Shown here: piece after piece, positions 35,255 to 45,269 of the stretch
Layout: every line of letters starts with the position of its first letter
How positions within the stretch are numbered: the first letter of the stretch is position 1
Assembly: GCF_019598945.1 (NCBI RefSeq)
Contig: NZ_CP080598.1
Location: 2,232,001 to 2,296,000, forward strand
DNA length: 64,000 nucleotides
Origin: Sphaerospermopsis torques-reginae ITEP-024
GTDB lineage: Bacteria > Cyanobacteriota > Cyanobacteriia > Cyanobacteriales > Nostocaceae
Reading direction: 5' to 3'
Made by a program: the position numbers and the translations under genes
Notes under the pieces: model-generated
What the model was told of the DNA's origin: nothing
What the model saw: the letters and a program-made list of their open reading frames with translations, nothing else
Database searches by the model: none

Positions 35255-35581
35255 ATGAGTAATTTAGTTGCTGATGTTAATGAATTGATATCGCGTCTAG
35301 AATGGGGTCAACCCGCCTTTACAATTATTGATGTACGCGATCGCCTTACCTACAACCACGGCCATATCACAGGTGCTATTTCCATTCCCCTCAACGACTT
35401 AGCCGACCGTGCAAAAACCAGCTTGCATAAACAACGCCAAATCTACGTTTATGGCGACCATGATACCCATGCTAATCTGGCAGTTAGTATTTTAGGCGCT
35501 GCCGGTTTTAGAGATGTCTGTGTTATTCAAGGTGGCTTAGACGCTTGGAAAACAGTAGGAGGTGCTACAGAAGGCGTTTAA
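35255..35581 (+). CDS. Rhodanese-like domain protein lacking the catalytic cysteine
   Basis: A 108-residue single rhodanese domain: FTIIDVRDRLTYNHGHITGA and AISIPLNDL (the conserved D-V-R and GHI-GA-nIP parts) and GGLDAWKTVGG at the end. At the active-site loop, where active members have a Cys after the VYV strand, this one reads IYVYGDHDTHANLA, so Gly67 occupies the expected position. It is therefore probably a non-catalytic binding or sulfide-sensing version. Divergent from mutL and monocistronic. Confidence 0.85.
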   Translation: MSNLVADVNELISRLEWGQPAFTIIDVRDRLTYNHGHITGAISIPLNDLADRAKTSLHKQRQIYVYGDHDTHANLAVSILGAAGFRDVCVIQGGLDAWKTVGGATEGV

Positions 35582-35735
35582 CAGTTAATGAAGGCAACAG
35601 GCAAAAGGCAACAGGCAAAAGTTGATTAATTTTTATCAACTTTTATCAATTTTATCAATTTTATCTTGTGTTCTCTGCCTTTGCTTCTTCCTCAATATTC
35701 AATACTTTTCGTCAAACTAATAACAACGAAATAAC

Positions 35736-35918
35736 GTAGGTTGGGTTGAGGAACGAAACCCAACATTTACAAGGGTTTGTTGGGTTTCCACACGGTAAAC
35801 CCAACCTACAAAAATCCTTAACCGAACAGTATTGCCTCAATATTGTCTATGAGAAGTGACGCAAGATTGGACTCAAAACCTCATTATTGCGTAGGGGTAA
35901 TTCATGAATTACCCCTAC
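35736..35918. repeat. Two hairpin repeats between rhodanese and deaminase genes
   Basis: The 364-base gap between convergent genes holds a GTAGGTTGGGTT / AACCCAACCTAC hairpin (35736-35809) with nested GGGTTTGTTGGGTTT sequence, and a 28-bp perfect palindrome at 35891-35918 with arms GTAGGGGTAATTCA, followed by TTTTG. The latter could terminate either gene. AGGCAAA units lie around 35590-35615. Confidence 0.75.
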
Positions 35919-35945
35919 TTTTGTTCTGTTTTGCGTAATTCCTGT

Positions 35946-36980
35946 CTACATCAAAATCTTAGCTGGTTCAGGTTTCAATAAACCACTTAACAAAGATGCA
36001 GGATGTTGAGCATGAGGCCAAGCGAAAGCATGGCGAAATGCAGCATCTTGACAGGCTTGAAGTTGTTGGAAATTAATAATGTCGTAAGTCAGCAGATTTT
36101 CATATTCAAAAGGTAAACGGACATTATGTAAACCTGCGTTATCGGTACAGATGGCAATATCAACACCTGCTTCAAAACATCGATCAAAAACCAATTTTAA
36201 CTGCCGAATATCCTGCAAAGTTCCTGTTTTTAAGTAAGTCGTAGGACAAACTTCTAAACATTGTCCTCTTCTGGCTAATTCTGGTAGTAATTCCGGGAAA
36301 AGTAAAGGAATTTGGATACCGTGACCAATTCGCATTAAATAAGGTAAAAGTTCGGGATAACAACCATCTTTGGTTTCGTAAAGATGTCCGGTGGTATTTA
36401 AACCCAAAGAACGGGCATAGTTATATAAACTAATCCATTCTGGCATTCTTTCCCCATAAATGCGATCGCCCCCTGCCACATCCACCGCACAAACATATTC
36501 TCGATTTTGCGCTGCTAAATCCACAATAGCCTTATTTACCTCAAACGGTAAACGAGAGTGCATACAGAGAATTTGACTATTAACAATGGGATATTCTAAA
36601 GAACGACTAGCTTTACCCACAATTTCCACAATTTCCCCCATCTTATCAATTCTGGCGTTTTGATTTAGATGTTCAGGAGTGCGTAAATAGGGAGTATAAC
36701 GCAATTCTAAATAAGCCAAATTTTCAAAGATATAAGCACCACGCAACAAGCGATAGATAAAGTAAGGCAAAGTTTCCACAGTTTGCACACTTTCCACCAA
36801 AGTATGCAACTCTAAATACTCATCTAAAGTATTGCGGGGACGGGTGTAAAAATCCTCAAATTCAGAATATTCAGCAAACCGAGAAATTAAATCTGTAGCA
36901 TGGCGCTGAAAATACCGCCACAACACACGGGGGACAACAGAACCCCCCAGGTGTCTATGTAACTCAGCGTATAAGGCCAT
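35946..36980 (-). CDS. Adenosine deaminase family protein
   Basis: A 344-residue zinc amidohydrolase of the adenosine deaminase family. Metal ligands are recognisable: HRH (His8, His10) in AELHRHLGGS, His199 in NTTGHLYET with the catalytic Glu202, MRIGHG (His220) and Asp280 in AICTDNAGL. Typical enzymes have T/S-D-D-P here, and this protein has D-N, so the second Asp that touches the purine is Asn281. Substrate may be adenosine, or another aminopurine or nucleoside. Minus strand, divergent to purA over 216 bases. Confidence 0.8.
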   Translation of the reverse strand: MALYAELHRHLGGSVVPRVLWRYFQRHATDLISRFAEYSEFEDFYTRPRNTLDEYLELHTLVESVQTVETLPYFIYRLLRGAYIFENLAYLELRYTPYLRTPEHLNQNARIDKMGEIVEIVGKASRSLEYPIVNSQILCMHSRLPFEVNKAIVDLAAQNREYVCAVDVAGGDRIYGERMPEWISLYNYARSLGLNTTGHLYETKDGCYPELLPYLMRIGHGIQIPLLFPELLPELARRGQCLEVCPTTYLKTGTLQDIRQLKLVFDRCFEAGVDIAICTDNAGLHNVRLPFEYENLLTYDIINFQQLQACQDAAFRHAFAWPHAQHPASLLSGLLKPEPAKILM

Positions 36981-37187
36981 AATGGTAACTTTTAGATAAA
37001 AATTTAACTAATTTTAACAAACTTTAACAAGAGGATGTCCAGGATTGGAAAATTTAGAGGATCAAGAGAGGATGGGATGACAAAATCTTTCTAGGGAAAG
37101 GCTAAGAATTTTAGCCATGAGGGAATTTATTGACAAAGTTTAGAAAATCTGCTAATAATGAATATTTGTGGAAACTTTACCCTTTAA

Positions 37188-38525
<1,338 letters not shown>

Positions 38526-38589
38526 TAATTGACAATTGACAATTGACAATTGACAACTAACAACCACCCACTAAAACATTAAGAGTAGT

Positions 38590-38886
38590 ATGGCGATCGC
38601 AGTAGAATCTAAACAACGTCCAGAAGGTAGCAAACCTAAAGCTTTACGCCGTTCTGGTTTAATCCCCGCTAATTTGTACGGACACAACGGTGCGGAATCA
38701 ATTTCTTTGGTAGTTGAGGCCAAAACCGTTGAACGCTTGCTCAAACAAGCTGCTCCCAACAAAACCGAAATTGAACTCAATATTCCTGAACTTGAGTGGA
38801 CCGGTAAAACCGTGATCCGTGAAGTTCAGATTCACCCAGCTAAAGGTACACCTTACCATCTCAGTTTTTTTGCTGCTAAAGCCTAA
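38590..38886 (+). CDS. rplY: Ribosomal protein L25 (short form)
   Basis: A 98-residue L25, the 5S-rRNA-binding protein of the large subunit, in the short form without the Ctc tail. [20 protein letters not shown] and [21 protein letters not shown] are diagnostic. The ATG overlaps a HIP1 octamer (ATGGCGATCGCA). It follows purA after a 64-base gap filled with AATTGAC repeats. A strong terminator lies at 38944-38970. Confidence 0.93.
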   Translation: MAIAVESKQRPEGSKPKALRRSGLIPANLYGHNGAESISLVVEAKTVERLLKQAAPNKTEIELNIPELEWTGKTVIREVQIHPAKGTPYHLSFFAAKA

Positions 38887-38943
38887 AAGATGGTGTGAAT
38901 TTTATCTTCAATAGCACTTAAATTTTGTCATAATTGCTGAATG

Positions 38944-38970
38944 AACCAGGGTTGAACCCTGGTTTTTTTT
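38944..38970 (+). terminator. Rho-independent terminator of rplY
   Basis: AACCAGGG / CCCTGGTT stem with a TTGAA loop, immediately followed by a T tract (eight T in all), 57 bases after the stop. Confidence 0.88.
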
Positions 38971-38988
38971 GTTAAGCTATCAAGGTTA

Positions 38989-39090
38989 ATATAGCAGTCA
39001 GCTATCAGCAGTCAGCTTTTAAACAAAACTCTTGTCTGATGGGGGTTACAGAATTTAGGACTGTTCTAATTACTGTGGCAACTGCTATAT
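38989..39090. repeat. Inverted-repeat element ATATAGCAGT
   Basis: A 102-bp element with perfect 10-bp inverted ends ATATAGCAGT / ACTGCTATAT; the interior includes CAGTCAGCTATCAG-type repeats. Together with the palindrome at 39148-39176 and AAAATCCCACATCC repeats at about 39226-39260 it fills the gap before the next gene. Confidence 0.7.
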
Positions 39091-39147
39091 CTGAGCTACA
39101 ATTATTTCCGCTGATAAGTAACTCAACCTTAAAAACGTAATACCCAT

Positions 39148-39176
39148 ATCCCCGACTCCTTAAAGAAGTCGGGGAT
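39148..39176. repeat. Palindromic repeat ATCCCCGACTCCTT...
   Basis: ATCCCCGACTCCTT / AAGAAGTCGGGGAT hairpin, another copy of the GATCCCCGACTTC family. Confidence 0.75.
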
Positions 39177-39293
39177 CTATCCACTTCTTACTTGTATGGG
39201 TTGACCTGTGTTTATCTGCGGCTAAAAATCCCACATCCAAAAATCCCACATCCAAAAATCCAACTTCCAACATCCAACACTGGTATAAATATT

Positions 39294-40853
39294 ATGACAC
39301 AAGCTAATCTTCCAGCTTTAATTGAACAAATGTTACAACCAGGATTTTATCCTCATGGGGTGACAGAACCAATTCAACTGATTCAAACTCATGCTTCTTA
39401 TGTGCTACTAACTGGAGAATATGTCTATAAACTGAAAAAACCTATAAATTTTGGCTTTTTAGATTATTCCACATTAGAAAAGCGGTTACATTGTTGCCAG
39501 GAAGAGTTACGTTTAAATCAGCGGGGCGCGGGTGAATTGTATTTGCAAGTATTACCTATTACCTGCACAGGAGAACAATACCATTTAGCGGGAAATTTAG
39601 AGGAAACAGGAGAGGTTGTAGAATATGCGCTAAAAATGCGCCAATTTCCCCAAGATGCTTTATTTAGTGAACTTTTTACCCAGGGTAAGTTAAATGAAAT
39701 GCACTTGCAGGAATTAGGACGGGTAGTAGCTGAATACCATGCAAAATCCCAGACAAATGATTACATTCGCAGTTTTGGGCAAGTCTCACAAGTGCGTTTG
39801 GCTGTTGATGATAATTATAACCAAACTTTAAAGTATATTGGCAGACCTCAAAATCAGCAACAATTTACAGAAACAAAAGCATATACAGATAACTTTTTTA
39901 ACCAAAATCCAGAATTATTTACTAGCAGAATTACCAATAACTACATCCGTGAATGTCACGGGGATTTACACCTGCGAAATATTGCTCTTTGGCATGATAA
40001 AATCATGTTATTCGATTGTATAGAATTTAATGAGCCGTTTCGCTTTGTAGATGTCATGTATGATGTGGCATTTACGGTAATGGATATTGAAGCAAAAGGG
40101 CGGAAAGATTTAGCAAATGCTTTTTTAAATGCTTATGTTGAACAAACTGGAGACTGGGCAGGGTTACAGGTATTACCTTTATATTTAAGTCGTCAAGCTT
40201 ATGTGCGGGCAAAGGTGACATCATTTTTATTAGATGATCCTAGTGTACCCGCAGATGTGAAAGAAGAAGCCGCAAAAACAGCATCTGCATATTATCGTCA
40301 AGCTTGGGAGTATACTAAACCCAAACAAGGACAATTAATTTTAATGTCCGGGTTATCAGGTTCTGGTAAAAGTACCACTGCTAGGTATTTAGCTCGTAAA
40401 CTAGGAGCAGTTCATTTGCGTTCTGATGCAGTGCGGAAACATTTAGCAGGTATTCCTTTATTAGAACGTGGTGGAAATGAAATATACACACCCGAAATGA
40501 CTCAAAAGACTTATGACAGATTGTTAACATTAGGAATTACACTGGCTAATCAAGGTTGGCGTGTGATTTTAGATGCCAAGTATGACCGTCAACACTTACG
40601 CCAACAAGCGATTAATCAAGCTACTCAACATCAATTACCTTTACAGATTATCCATTGTACTGCACCACTAGAAATATTACAAGAACGACTGGTTAACCGT
40701 ACTGGTGATATTGCTGATGCTACCGCTGATTTATTGGTATCTCAACTCAACCAAGCTGAATCATTCACAGACAAAGAACAACCCTACATTAAAATATTGG
40801 ATACAACTCAATCACTGGAGGAACAATTAAAAGAATTTGGTATTGATAGATAG
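39294..40853 (+). CDS. Bifunctional phosphotransferase-like/AAA ATPase protein
   Basis: A 519-residue two-domain protein. Residues about 20-320 resemble an aminoglycoside-phosphotransferase/kinase fold: YVYKLKKPINFGFLDYSTLE, RECHGDLHLRNIALW (the HGDLH-x3-N catalytic loop) and MLFDCIEFNEPFRFVDV (metal-binding Asp). Residues about 335-519 form a zeta-toxin/gluconate-kinase-like P-loop domain: LILMSGLSGSGKSTTARYLA and VHLRSDAVRKHL. ATG 39294 is used since the upstream frame consists of repeat sequence. Such fusions are widespread in bacteria; the substrate is unknown. Confidence 0.82.
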   Translation: MTQANLPALIEQMLQPGFYPHGVTEPIQLIQTHASYVLLTGEYVYKLKKPINFGFLDYSTLEKRLHCCQEELRLNQRGAGELYLQVLPITCTGEQYHLAGNLEETGEVVEYALKMRQFPQDALFSELFTQGKLNEMHLQELGRVVAEYHAKSQTNDYIRSFGQVSQVRLAVDDNYNQTLKYIGRPQNQQQFTETKAYTDNFFNQNPELFTSRITNNYIRECHGDLHLRNIALWHDKIMLFDCIEFNEPFRFVDVMYDVAFTVMDIEAKGRKDLANAFLNAYVEQTGDWAGLQVLPLYLSRQAYVRAKVTSFLLDDPSVPADVKEEAAKTASAYYRQAWEYTKPKQGQLILMSGLSGSGKSTTARYLARKLGAVHLRSDAVRKHLAGIPLLERGGNEIYTPEMTQKTYDRLLTLGITLANQGWRVILDAKYDRQHLRQQAINQATQHQLPLQIIHCTAPLEILQERLVNRTGDIADATADLLVSQLNQAESFTDKEQPYIKILDTTQSLEEQLKEFGIDR

Positions 40854-40956
40854 CTAGAATTTGCTTTGATTCCTTATTTCCTATTTCCTATTATCTGCTA
40901 TTTCCTATTATCTGAAGTGATATAATAGGATAATTAAAACTGCGAGGTGAATTTCT

Positions 40957-41613
40957 ATGGTAACTCTAGCACCTACTCACAGCGACACTCACACCAATAG
41001 CATCATCCTCAATAATATTTCTTGGAATACTTTTGAAAGGATTTTATTAGAAACAGGTGATACTCGCAATAACAGGTTTACTTATAATCAGGGAATCTTA
41101 GAAATTATGACTCCATTAATGCCCCATGAACATAATAAACGCTTACTAGAAAAGATCATTGATACTTTAGTTGAAGAATTAAATCTCAACGTTAAAAGCA
41201 CTGGTTCATTAACTTGTAAACGGGAAGATTTAGCTAGAGGTGTAGAACCTGATTCTAGTTTCTATATTCAAAACGAACCAATTATGAGAAATAAAAAAAC
41301 TTTAGATTTAACTCAAGATCCCCCACCAGATTTAGTGATAGAAGTTGATTATGCTAGTTCTTCTATTGATAAATTACCGATTTATTTAGCTTTAGGTGTT
41401 CCTGAAGTGTGGCGTTATGATGAACCTGTAATGCAAATTTATAGTTTATCTGATGGTAAATATATTCCTTGTAATGGTTCACCTACTTTTGCTAATTTAC
41501 CTTTAAATACAGAAATTCCTAAATTTTTAGCTGCTAGTTTAGAAGTGGGTGAAGTGACAATGATTAGGAATTTTAGAAGTTGGATAAAAACACAAGTAGA
41601 AAATATTAAATAA
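40957..41613 (+). CDS. Uma2-family (DUF820) putative endonuclease
   Basis: A 218-residue Uma2 protein: GILEIMTPLMPHEHNKRLLE, LARGVEPDSSFYIQNE (Asp), PDLVIEVDYASSSIDKLPIY (Glu and Lys) and ALGVPEVWRYDEP. A GAGGTG ribosome-binding site precedes the ATG. Followed 227 bases later by another Uma2 gene in the same direction, but of a different subtype, so they are not a simple tandem duplication. Confidence 0.9.
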   Translation: MVTLAPTHSDTHTNSIILNNISWNTFERILLETGDTRNNRFTYNQGILEIMTPLMPHEHNKRLLEKIIDTLVEELNLNVKSTGSLTCKREDLARGVEPDSSFYIQNEPIMRNKKTLDLTQDPPPDLVIEVDYASSSIDKLPIYLALGVPEVWRYDEPVMQIYSLSDGKYIPCNGSPTFANLPLNTEIPKFLAASLEVGEVTMIRNFRSWIKTQVENIK

Positions 41614-41720
41614 ATGTCAGAATCAGGAGATCCAGGATTTGAGGATTTACAGGATAATTCTTAATTCGTAATTAGTTTATCAGAATCAGGATGTCTAGGA
41701 TTTGAGGATTTACAGGATGG
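41614..41720. repeat. Two copies of the CAGAATCAGG...CAGGAT repeat
   Basis: Two units of about 45 bp (GTCAGAATCAGGAGATCCAGG with GAGGATTTACAGGAT, and ATCAGAATCAGGATGTCTAGG with GAGGATTTACAGGAT) lie between the two Uma2 genes. A third copy is within 24867-24995. Confidence 0.7.
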
Positions 41721-41840
41721 TTATTGATAAATTGTCTATGAATATTTAGATTTTATAAAATCAGACTACACCAAATAGTAAAAACATCAAATACAGAGTA
41801 TAATTAAAATATAAAAGTTTGATATTCAGGATATTCAAAA

Positions 41841-42665
41841 ATGTATCAAACAGATCCGCCTTTAGCGGCAAAAGAAACATTACCGACAATGTATGATCTG
41901 CCTAGCGAAGATCCAGAGGAGAAAGGTTTGCCGGATCAATTTCATTTATTGCAACCACAATTATTAGCAGATACATTTCTTCCTCCTAATTATAAACAAG
42001 AGGAAATATTTACAGGAAGTGACATAAATCTGTATTTTGATTCTCGTCATACATTGTGGTATAAACGCCCCGATTGGTTTGCAGTTGTGGGTGTTCCCTA
42101 TTTGTATGAAAAAAGAGATTTGCGGTTAAGTTATGTAGTTTGGCAAGAATCTGTTAATCCTTATATTGTGATCGAGTTATTATCACCGGGAACAGAAAAA
42201 GAAGATTTAGGTCAAATGTTGCGAGATGTGGAAAAACCACCTGGTAAATGGGAAGTTTACGAAAAGATTTTAAGAATACCTTATTATGCAATTTTTGATC
42301 GTTATCAATCAGAATTTAGGATGTTTGAATTAAGGGGCGATCGCTATATTGAAACTTTGCGATCTACACCTTCAGACGCTAATTCTCGTTTTTGGATTCC
42401 TGGGTTAGAATTAGGTTTAGGAATTTGGGAAGGTAGCTATAAAAATGTGCAAATGCCTTGGTTACGATGGTATGATCAAAATGGTAATTGGGTGTTAACT
42501 CCCGCAGAACAGGAAAGAGAAAAAGCGGAACAGGAAAAACAACGTGCAGATCAGGAAAGACAGCGTGCAGATCATGAAAAACAACGTGCGGAACAGGAAA
42601 AGCAGAAAAAAGAAAAATTAATTGCCCAACTGCGTGCTTTAGGTGTTGAACCTGAGATAGATTAA
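41841..42665 (+). CDS. Uma2-family protein with C-terminal coiled coil
   Basis: A 274-residue Uma2 protein of the long type. Core: WYKRPDWFAVVGVPYLYE (Asp), NPYIVIELLSPGTEKEDLG (Glu), WEVYEKILRIPYYAIFDRY and LGLGIWEGSYKNVQMPWLRW. After residue about 218 comes a near-repetitive charged segment (EREKAEQEKQRADQERQRAD and further similar units), predicted to be a single coiled-coil helix, ending LRALGVEPEID. The repeat units are seen at the DNA level as well. Confidence 0.88.
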   Translation: MYQTDPPLAAKETLPTMYDLPSEDPEEKGLPDQFHLLQPQLLADTFLPPNYKQEEIFTGSDINLYFDSRHTLWYKRPDWFAVVGVPYLYEKRDLRLSYVVWQESVNPYIVIELLSPGTEKEDLGQMLRDVEKPPGKWEVYEKILRIPYYAIFDRYQSEFRMFELRGDRYIETLRSTPSDANSRFWIPGLELGLGIWEGSYKNVQMPWLRWYDQNGNWVLTPAEQEREKAEQEKQRADQERQRADHEKQRAEQEKQKKEKLIAQLRALGVEPEID

Positions 42666-42671
42666 AACTCA

Positions 42672-42717
42672 GATCCCTGACTTCATTTATAAAAGATAAA
42701 ATTCAGAAGTCGGGGAT
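42672..42717. repeat. Palindromic repeat GATCCCTGACTTC...
   Basis: GATCCCTGACTTC / AGAAGTCGGGGAT arms with a roughly 20-base loop between two convergent genes; fourth copy of the family. Confidence 0.7.
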
Positions 42718-42749
42718 ATTTATTAACAAAAATAATTAACACAATTTCT

Positions 42750-43274
42750 CTAAAGTTTATTAACTAAAGATTGACGTTTGCTTTGATATTCTTCTTCTGT
42801 AATAATTCCCTCTTCAAATATTTCTTTTAATGCTTTTAATCCCTTAGCTGCTTCCACAGTAGAATTTTGTATTTTTTTAGTTTTTTTAACTATTACTGTT
42901 CTTCTTCTTTTGGGTCTTCTACTGAGATTATCTGCACGCAATTTTTCCATCAATTTAGGTACATCTATCAATTTAGGTAAATCTTCTATTTCTCTAATAT
43001 TATCCCAATCAATCACCGCAACCCAAATATTCTCTTCTGGAGAATGTTTAACTCTTCCTTCAACTTCTAAATCTTCGCTATAAAAAGTTAGTATTTGACC
43101 ATCTTTTAATTCAATTTTTTGCCGTGCTAAATCCTCAATTGTGCCAATACAATTTAACCGCAGATGACCTTCTTCGTCAGCATTATTAAAGTCTGCAAAA
43201 ACTCTCAATTGTTTATTCAGAATTTGTTGGTTATTATTGTCTTGAGAGTTGAAAGAATTAGCTGGTATGTTCAT
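42750..43274 (-). CDS. SHOCT-like domain protein of unknown function
   Basis: A 174-residue soluble protein. Residues about 20-110 form a beta-rich domain (LRVFADFNNADEEGHLRLN, IELKDGQILTFYSEDLEVEG, NIWVAVIDWDNIREI), followed by a very basic linker (RRPKRRRTVIVKKTKK). The C-terminus, GLKALKEIFEEGIITEEEYQ with KRQSLVNKL, is a SHOCT-type helical motif (short C-terminal oligomerisation/tethering domain). It is downstream of the 105-residue gene (18-base gap), hence probably one operon. No function known. Confidence 0.72.
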   Translation of the reverse strand: MNIPANSFNSQDNNNQQILNKQLRVFADFNNADEEGHLRLNCIGTIEDLARQKIELKDGQILTFYSEDLEVEGRVKHSPEENIWVAVIDWDNIREIEDLPKLIDVPKLMEKLRADNLSRRPKRRRTVIVKKTKKIQNSTVEAAKGLKALKEIFEEGIITEEEYQSKRQSLVNKL

Positions 43275-43292
43275 TGGTAATCTCTATAAATA

Positions 43293-43610
43293 TTATGGCT
43301 TTGGTTTAGGAATTGTAGGTGTGAGCAGATTACTAATTTGTTCTGGAGTTAAACCAGTTAATGTTGCGTGATAACCTCTTCCAGAAGTTCTGATTACATC
43401 ACCACCTGCGTTGCGAACATCTCCTACTGTTGTAACACCTATTTGCCCATGAGGGATAAATTTTACTAATTCCTCTATTGATAATCCTACCTCACATTGT
43501 ACGGAAATTCCAGTTATTCCACTGGGATGAGTACCTATTCCCATTTGGATATCTTCTGGACGGTTGCGGCCTCCTCGTACTACTAAGGCTTCATCTGGTA
43601 TTTTTTCCAC
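43293..43610 (-). CDS. Conserved glycine-rich protein of unknown function
   Basis: A 105-residue protein with a strong internal pattern: ALVVRGGRNRPEDIQMGIGT, HPSGITGISVQCEVGLSIEE, IGVTTVGDVRNAGGDVIRTS and ATLTGLTPEQISNLLTPTIP. I recall similar short proteins in cyanobacteria but no assigned function. The start is a GTG without a clear ribosome-binding site. The upstream minus-strand frame (43591-43755) overlaps it by 20 bases in another frame, so it is either a separate small gene, or the true N-terminus joined by a frameshift at the A-run near 43599-43605. Confidence 0.65.
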   Translation of the reverse strand: MEKIPDEALVVRGGRNRPEDIQMGIGTHPSGITGISVQCEVGLSIEELVKFIPHGQIGVTTVGDVRNAGGDVIRTSGRGYHATLTGLTPEQISNLLTPTIPKPKP

Positions 43611-43755
43611 AAAATTTAACTTTAATCATCATATACGCAATAATTACTTTACCAGGAATTGTTAATTCTAGATATTGTGGGAAAATTGAAAAATTAGCAT
43701 ATCTACCTAAATCATACCCGACTGTGCGAAAATGTACATAACTGTTGTTGGGCAT
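43591..43755 (-). CDS. Possible small gene or frameshifted N-terminus
   Basis: A 54-residue frame, MPNNSYVHFRTVGYDLGRYA then FSIFPQYLELTIPGKVIIAY and a basic end. It has the look of a compact beta protein, with codon use like its neighbours. It could be an upstream partner of the 105-residue protein (overlap of 20 bases) or its lost N-terminal part. An A6 run in the overlap is a plausible slip site. It overlaps nothing on the plus strand except the kinase leader. Confidence 0.35.
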   Translation of the reverse strand: MPNNSYVHFRTVGYDLGRYANFSIFPQYLELTIPGKVIIAYMMIKVKFCGKNTR

Positions 43756-43764
43756 TTGTAACCG

Positions 43765-45156
43765 ATGGTTTGGCAAAAGGGGTATAAATTACAGGGTGGA
43801 AGATACGTGATAGAAAAAGTCCTGGGAGAAGGTGGTTTCGGGATTACATATCAAGCACAACATACACTTTTAAAACAGTGGGTAGTAATTAAAACCCCCA
43901 ATGAAAGCCTAAAAAATGATTCTGAATACCCCAATTATGTGAAAAGATTTATTCAAGAAGGACGGAAATTAGCAAGACTTTCTCAACAACCACACCCGAA
44001 TATTGTCCGTGTAACTGAATTATTTGAAGAAGGTAAAACATATTGTTTAGTCATGGACTTTGTACCCGGTGAAAGTTTATTTAATTTAGTCCAAAAACAG
44101 GGAGCATTACCAGAAATAAAAGCAGTAGAATATATCAAACAAATTGGAGAGTCTTTAATTTTTGTTCATCAACAGGGTTTAGTACATCGGGATGCACACC
44201 CTGGTAATATTATGGTACAAAAAAATGGCAAAGCTGTATTAATTGACTTTGGAATTGCTGGGGAAATAATGCCCCAAGATGGATATTTTACTTCTCATCA
44301 TCCTGCTAATATTGCTTTTGCACCTTATGAACAAATGGGAGGTAATAGACAAGTAACCATAGATGTTTATACTCTTGCTGCTTCTTTATATTATGCCGTT
44401 ACAGGTAAACGTCCTGAAAGTTCGCTAGATAGAAAATTATATAATAAACCGTTAATTTCTCCTAATAAATTTGTTGTTAGTATTAGTGATGAGTTGAATT
44501 TGGCAATACTTAAAGGTATGAATTTAGAGCCGGAATATCGTCCGCAGTCTATGAGAGAATGGTTAAATTTACTTCCTGATTTTAGTAATAAATCTCCAAA
44601 TAATGCCAGAGTAGTTATTAATAATCATGTTTCTACAATAAAAATTGAACAAGAAACTAAACCAGAGAAAAATTATCGTACTCATCCTATTCCCAAAAGA
44701 TATCAAAAGCCAGTTCAAAATGAATTAGAGAGGATGAGTAAATTTCCTTGGCTGGAACTAGGATATATTGCTTTCTATTATTCAGTCATAGGCTTTTTTA
44801 CAGCATCTTCGGCTTTGGGTTGGGCTTTGGGTTGGGCTTGGGGTTGGGCTTTGGGTGCGGTTTGGGTTTGGGCTTGGGCTAGGACTGGGGTTTGGGGTTT
44901 AGTTGTGGCTTGGGTTTGGACTTTTGCTGGGGCTGGGTCTTTTGCTTTTGCTGTATTTCTTGGTGTTACTACTTCTACTATTGGGTTTATTATTTTTACT
45001 GTTATGTTATTCGTAGTTTATGGTTTTGCATCTAAAAAGCTAAAGACATCTTTCCGCAAATTGCATCATTTTATAATTTTGGCGGCTATATCTTCATTAG
45101 GATTATTTTTAGGCTGGTTAAGCTATCAATTTTACCCAATATTTGCAAATCGCTAA
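43765..45156 (+). CDS. Membrane-anchored Ser/Thr protein kinase
   Basis: A 463-residue Hanks-type kinase. Catalytic elements: GEGGFGITYQA loop, Lys43 in VVIKTP, HRD loop as LVHRDAHPGNIM (His141-Arg-Asp143; the usual Lys is His), DFG at 161-163 and FAPYEQ (APE-like). Kinase domain about 8-285, then a basic linker and a C-terminal membrane region (about 325-440) with four or so spans. Part of this region is a tryptophan-rich repeat (GWALGWAWGWALG), encoded by tandem TTGGG-containing DNA at about 44810-44900. It is divergent from the small-protein operon at 42750-43610. Confidence 0.85.
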   Translation: MVWQKGYKLQGGRYVIEKVLGEGGFGITYQAQHTLLKQWVVIKTPNESLKNDSEYPNYVKRFIQEGRKLARLSQQPHPNIVRVTELFEEGKTYCLVMDFVPGESLFNLVQKQGALPEIKAVEYIKQIGESLIFVHQQGLVHRDAHPGNIMVQKNGKAVLIDFGIAGEIMPQDGYFTSHHPANIAFAPYEQMGGNRQVTIDVYTLAASLYYAVTGKRPESSLDRKLYNKPLISPNKFVVSISDELNLAILKGMNLEPEYRPQSMREWLNLLPDFSNKSPNNARVVINNHVSTIKIEQETKPEKNYRTHPIPKRYQKPVQNELERMSKFPWLELGYIAFYYSVIGFFTASSALGWALGWAWGWALGAVWVWAWARTGVWGLVVAWVWTFAGAGSFAFAVFLGVTTSTIGFIIFTVMLFVVYGFASKKLKTSFRKLHHFIILAAISSLGLFLGWLSYQFYPIFANR

Positions 45157-45269
45157 ACCCTTACATTCCTTATTTTCTTTATGATACAATATAATCAAAC
45201 TCCAAAAACACAATACATAAACTTCTTTGATAAATTAAGATTATTCACCAAGTAAAAAATTATAATTCG

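Noticed and set aside
43765-45156. Reading the kinase as a pseudokinase because of HRDAHP
   Set aside because: The catalytic Asp, Asn, DFG and lysine are all present; the Lys to His change alone does not abolish the core.
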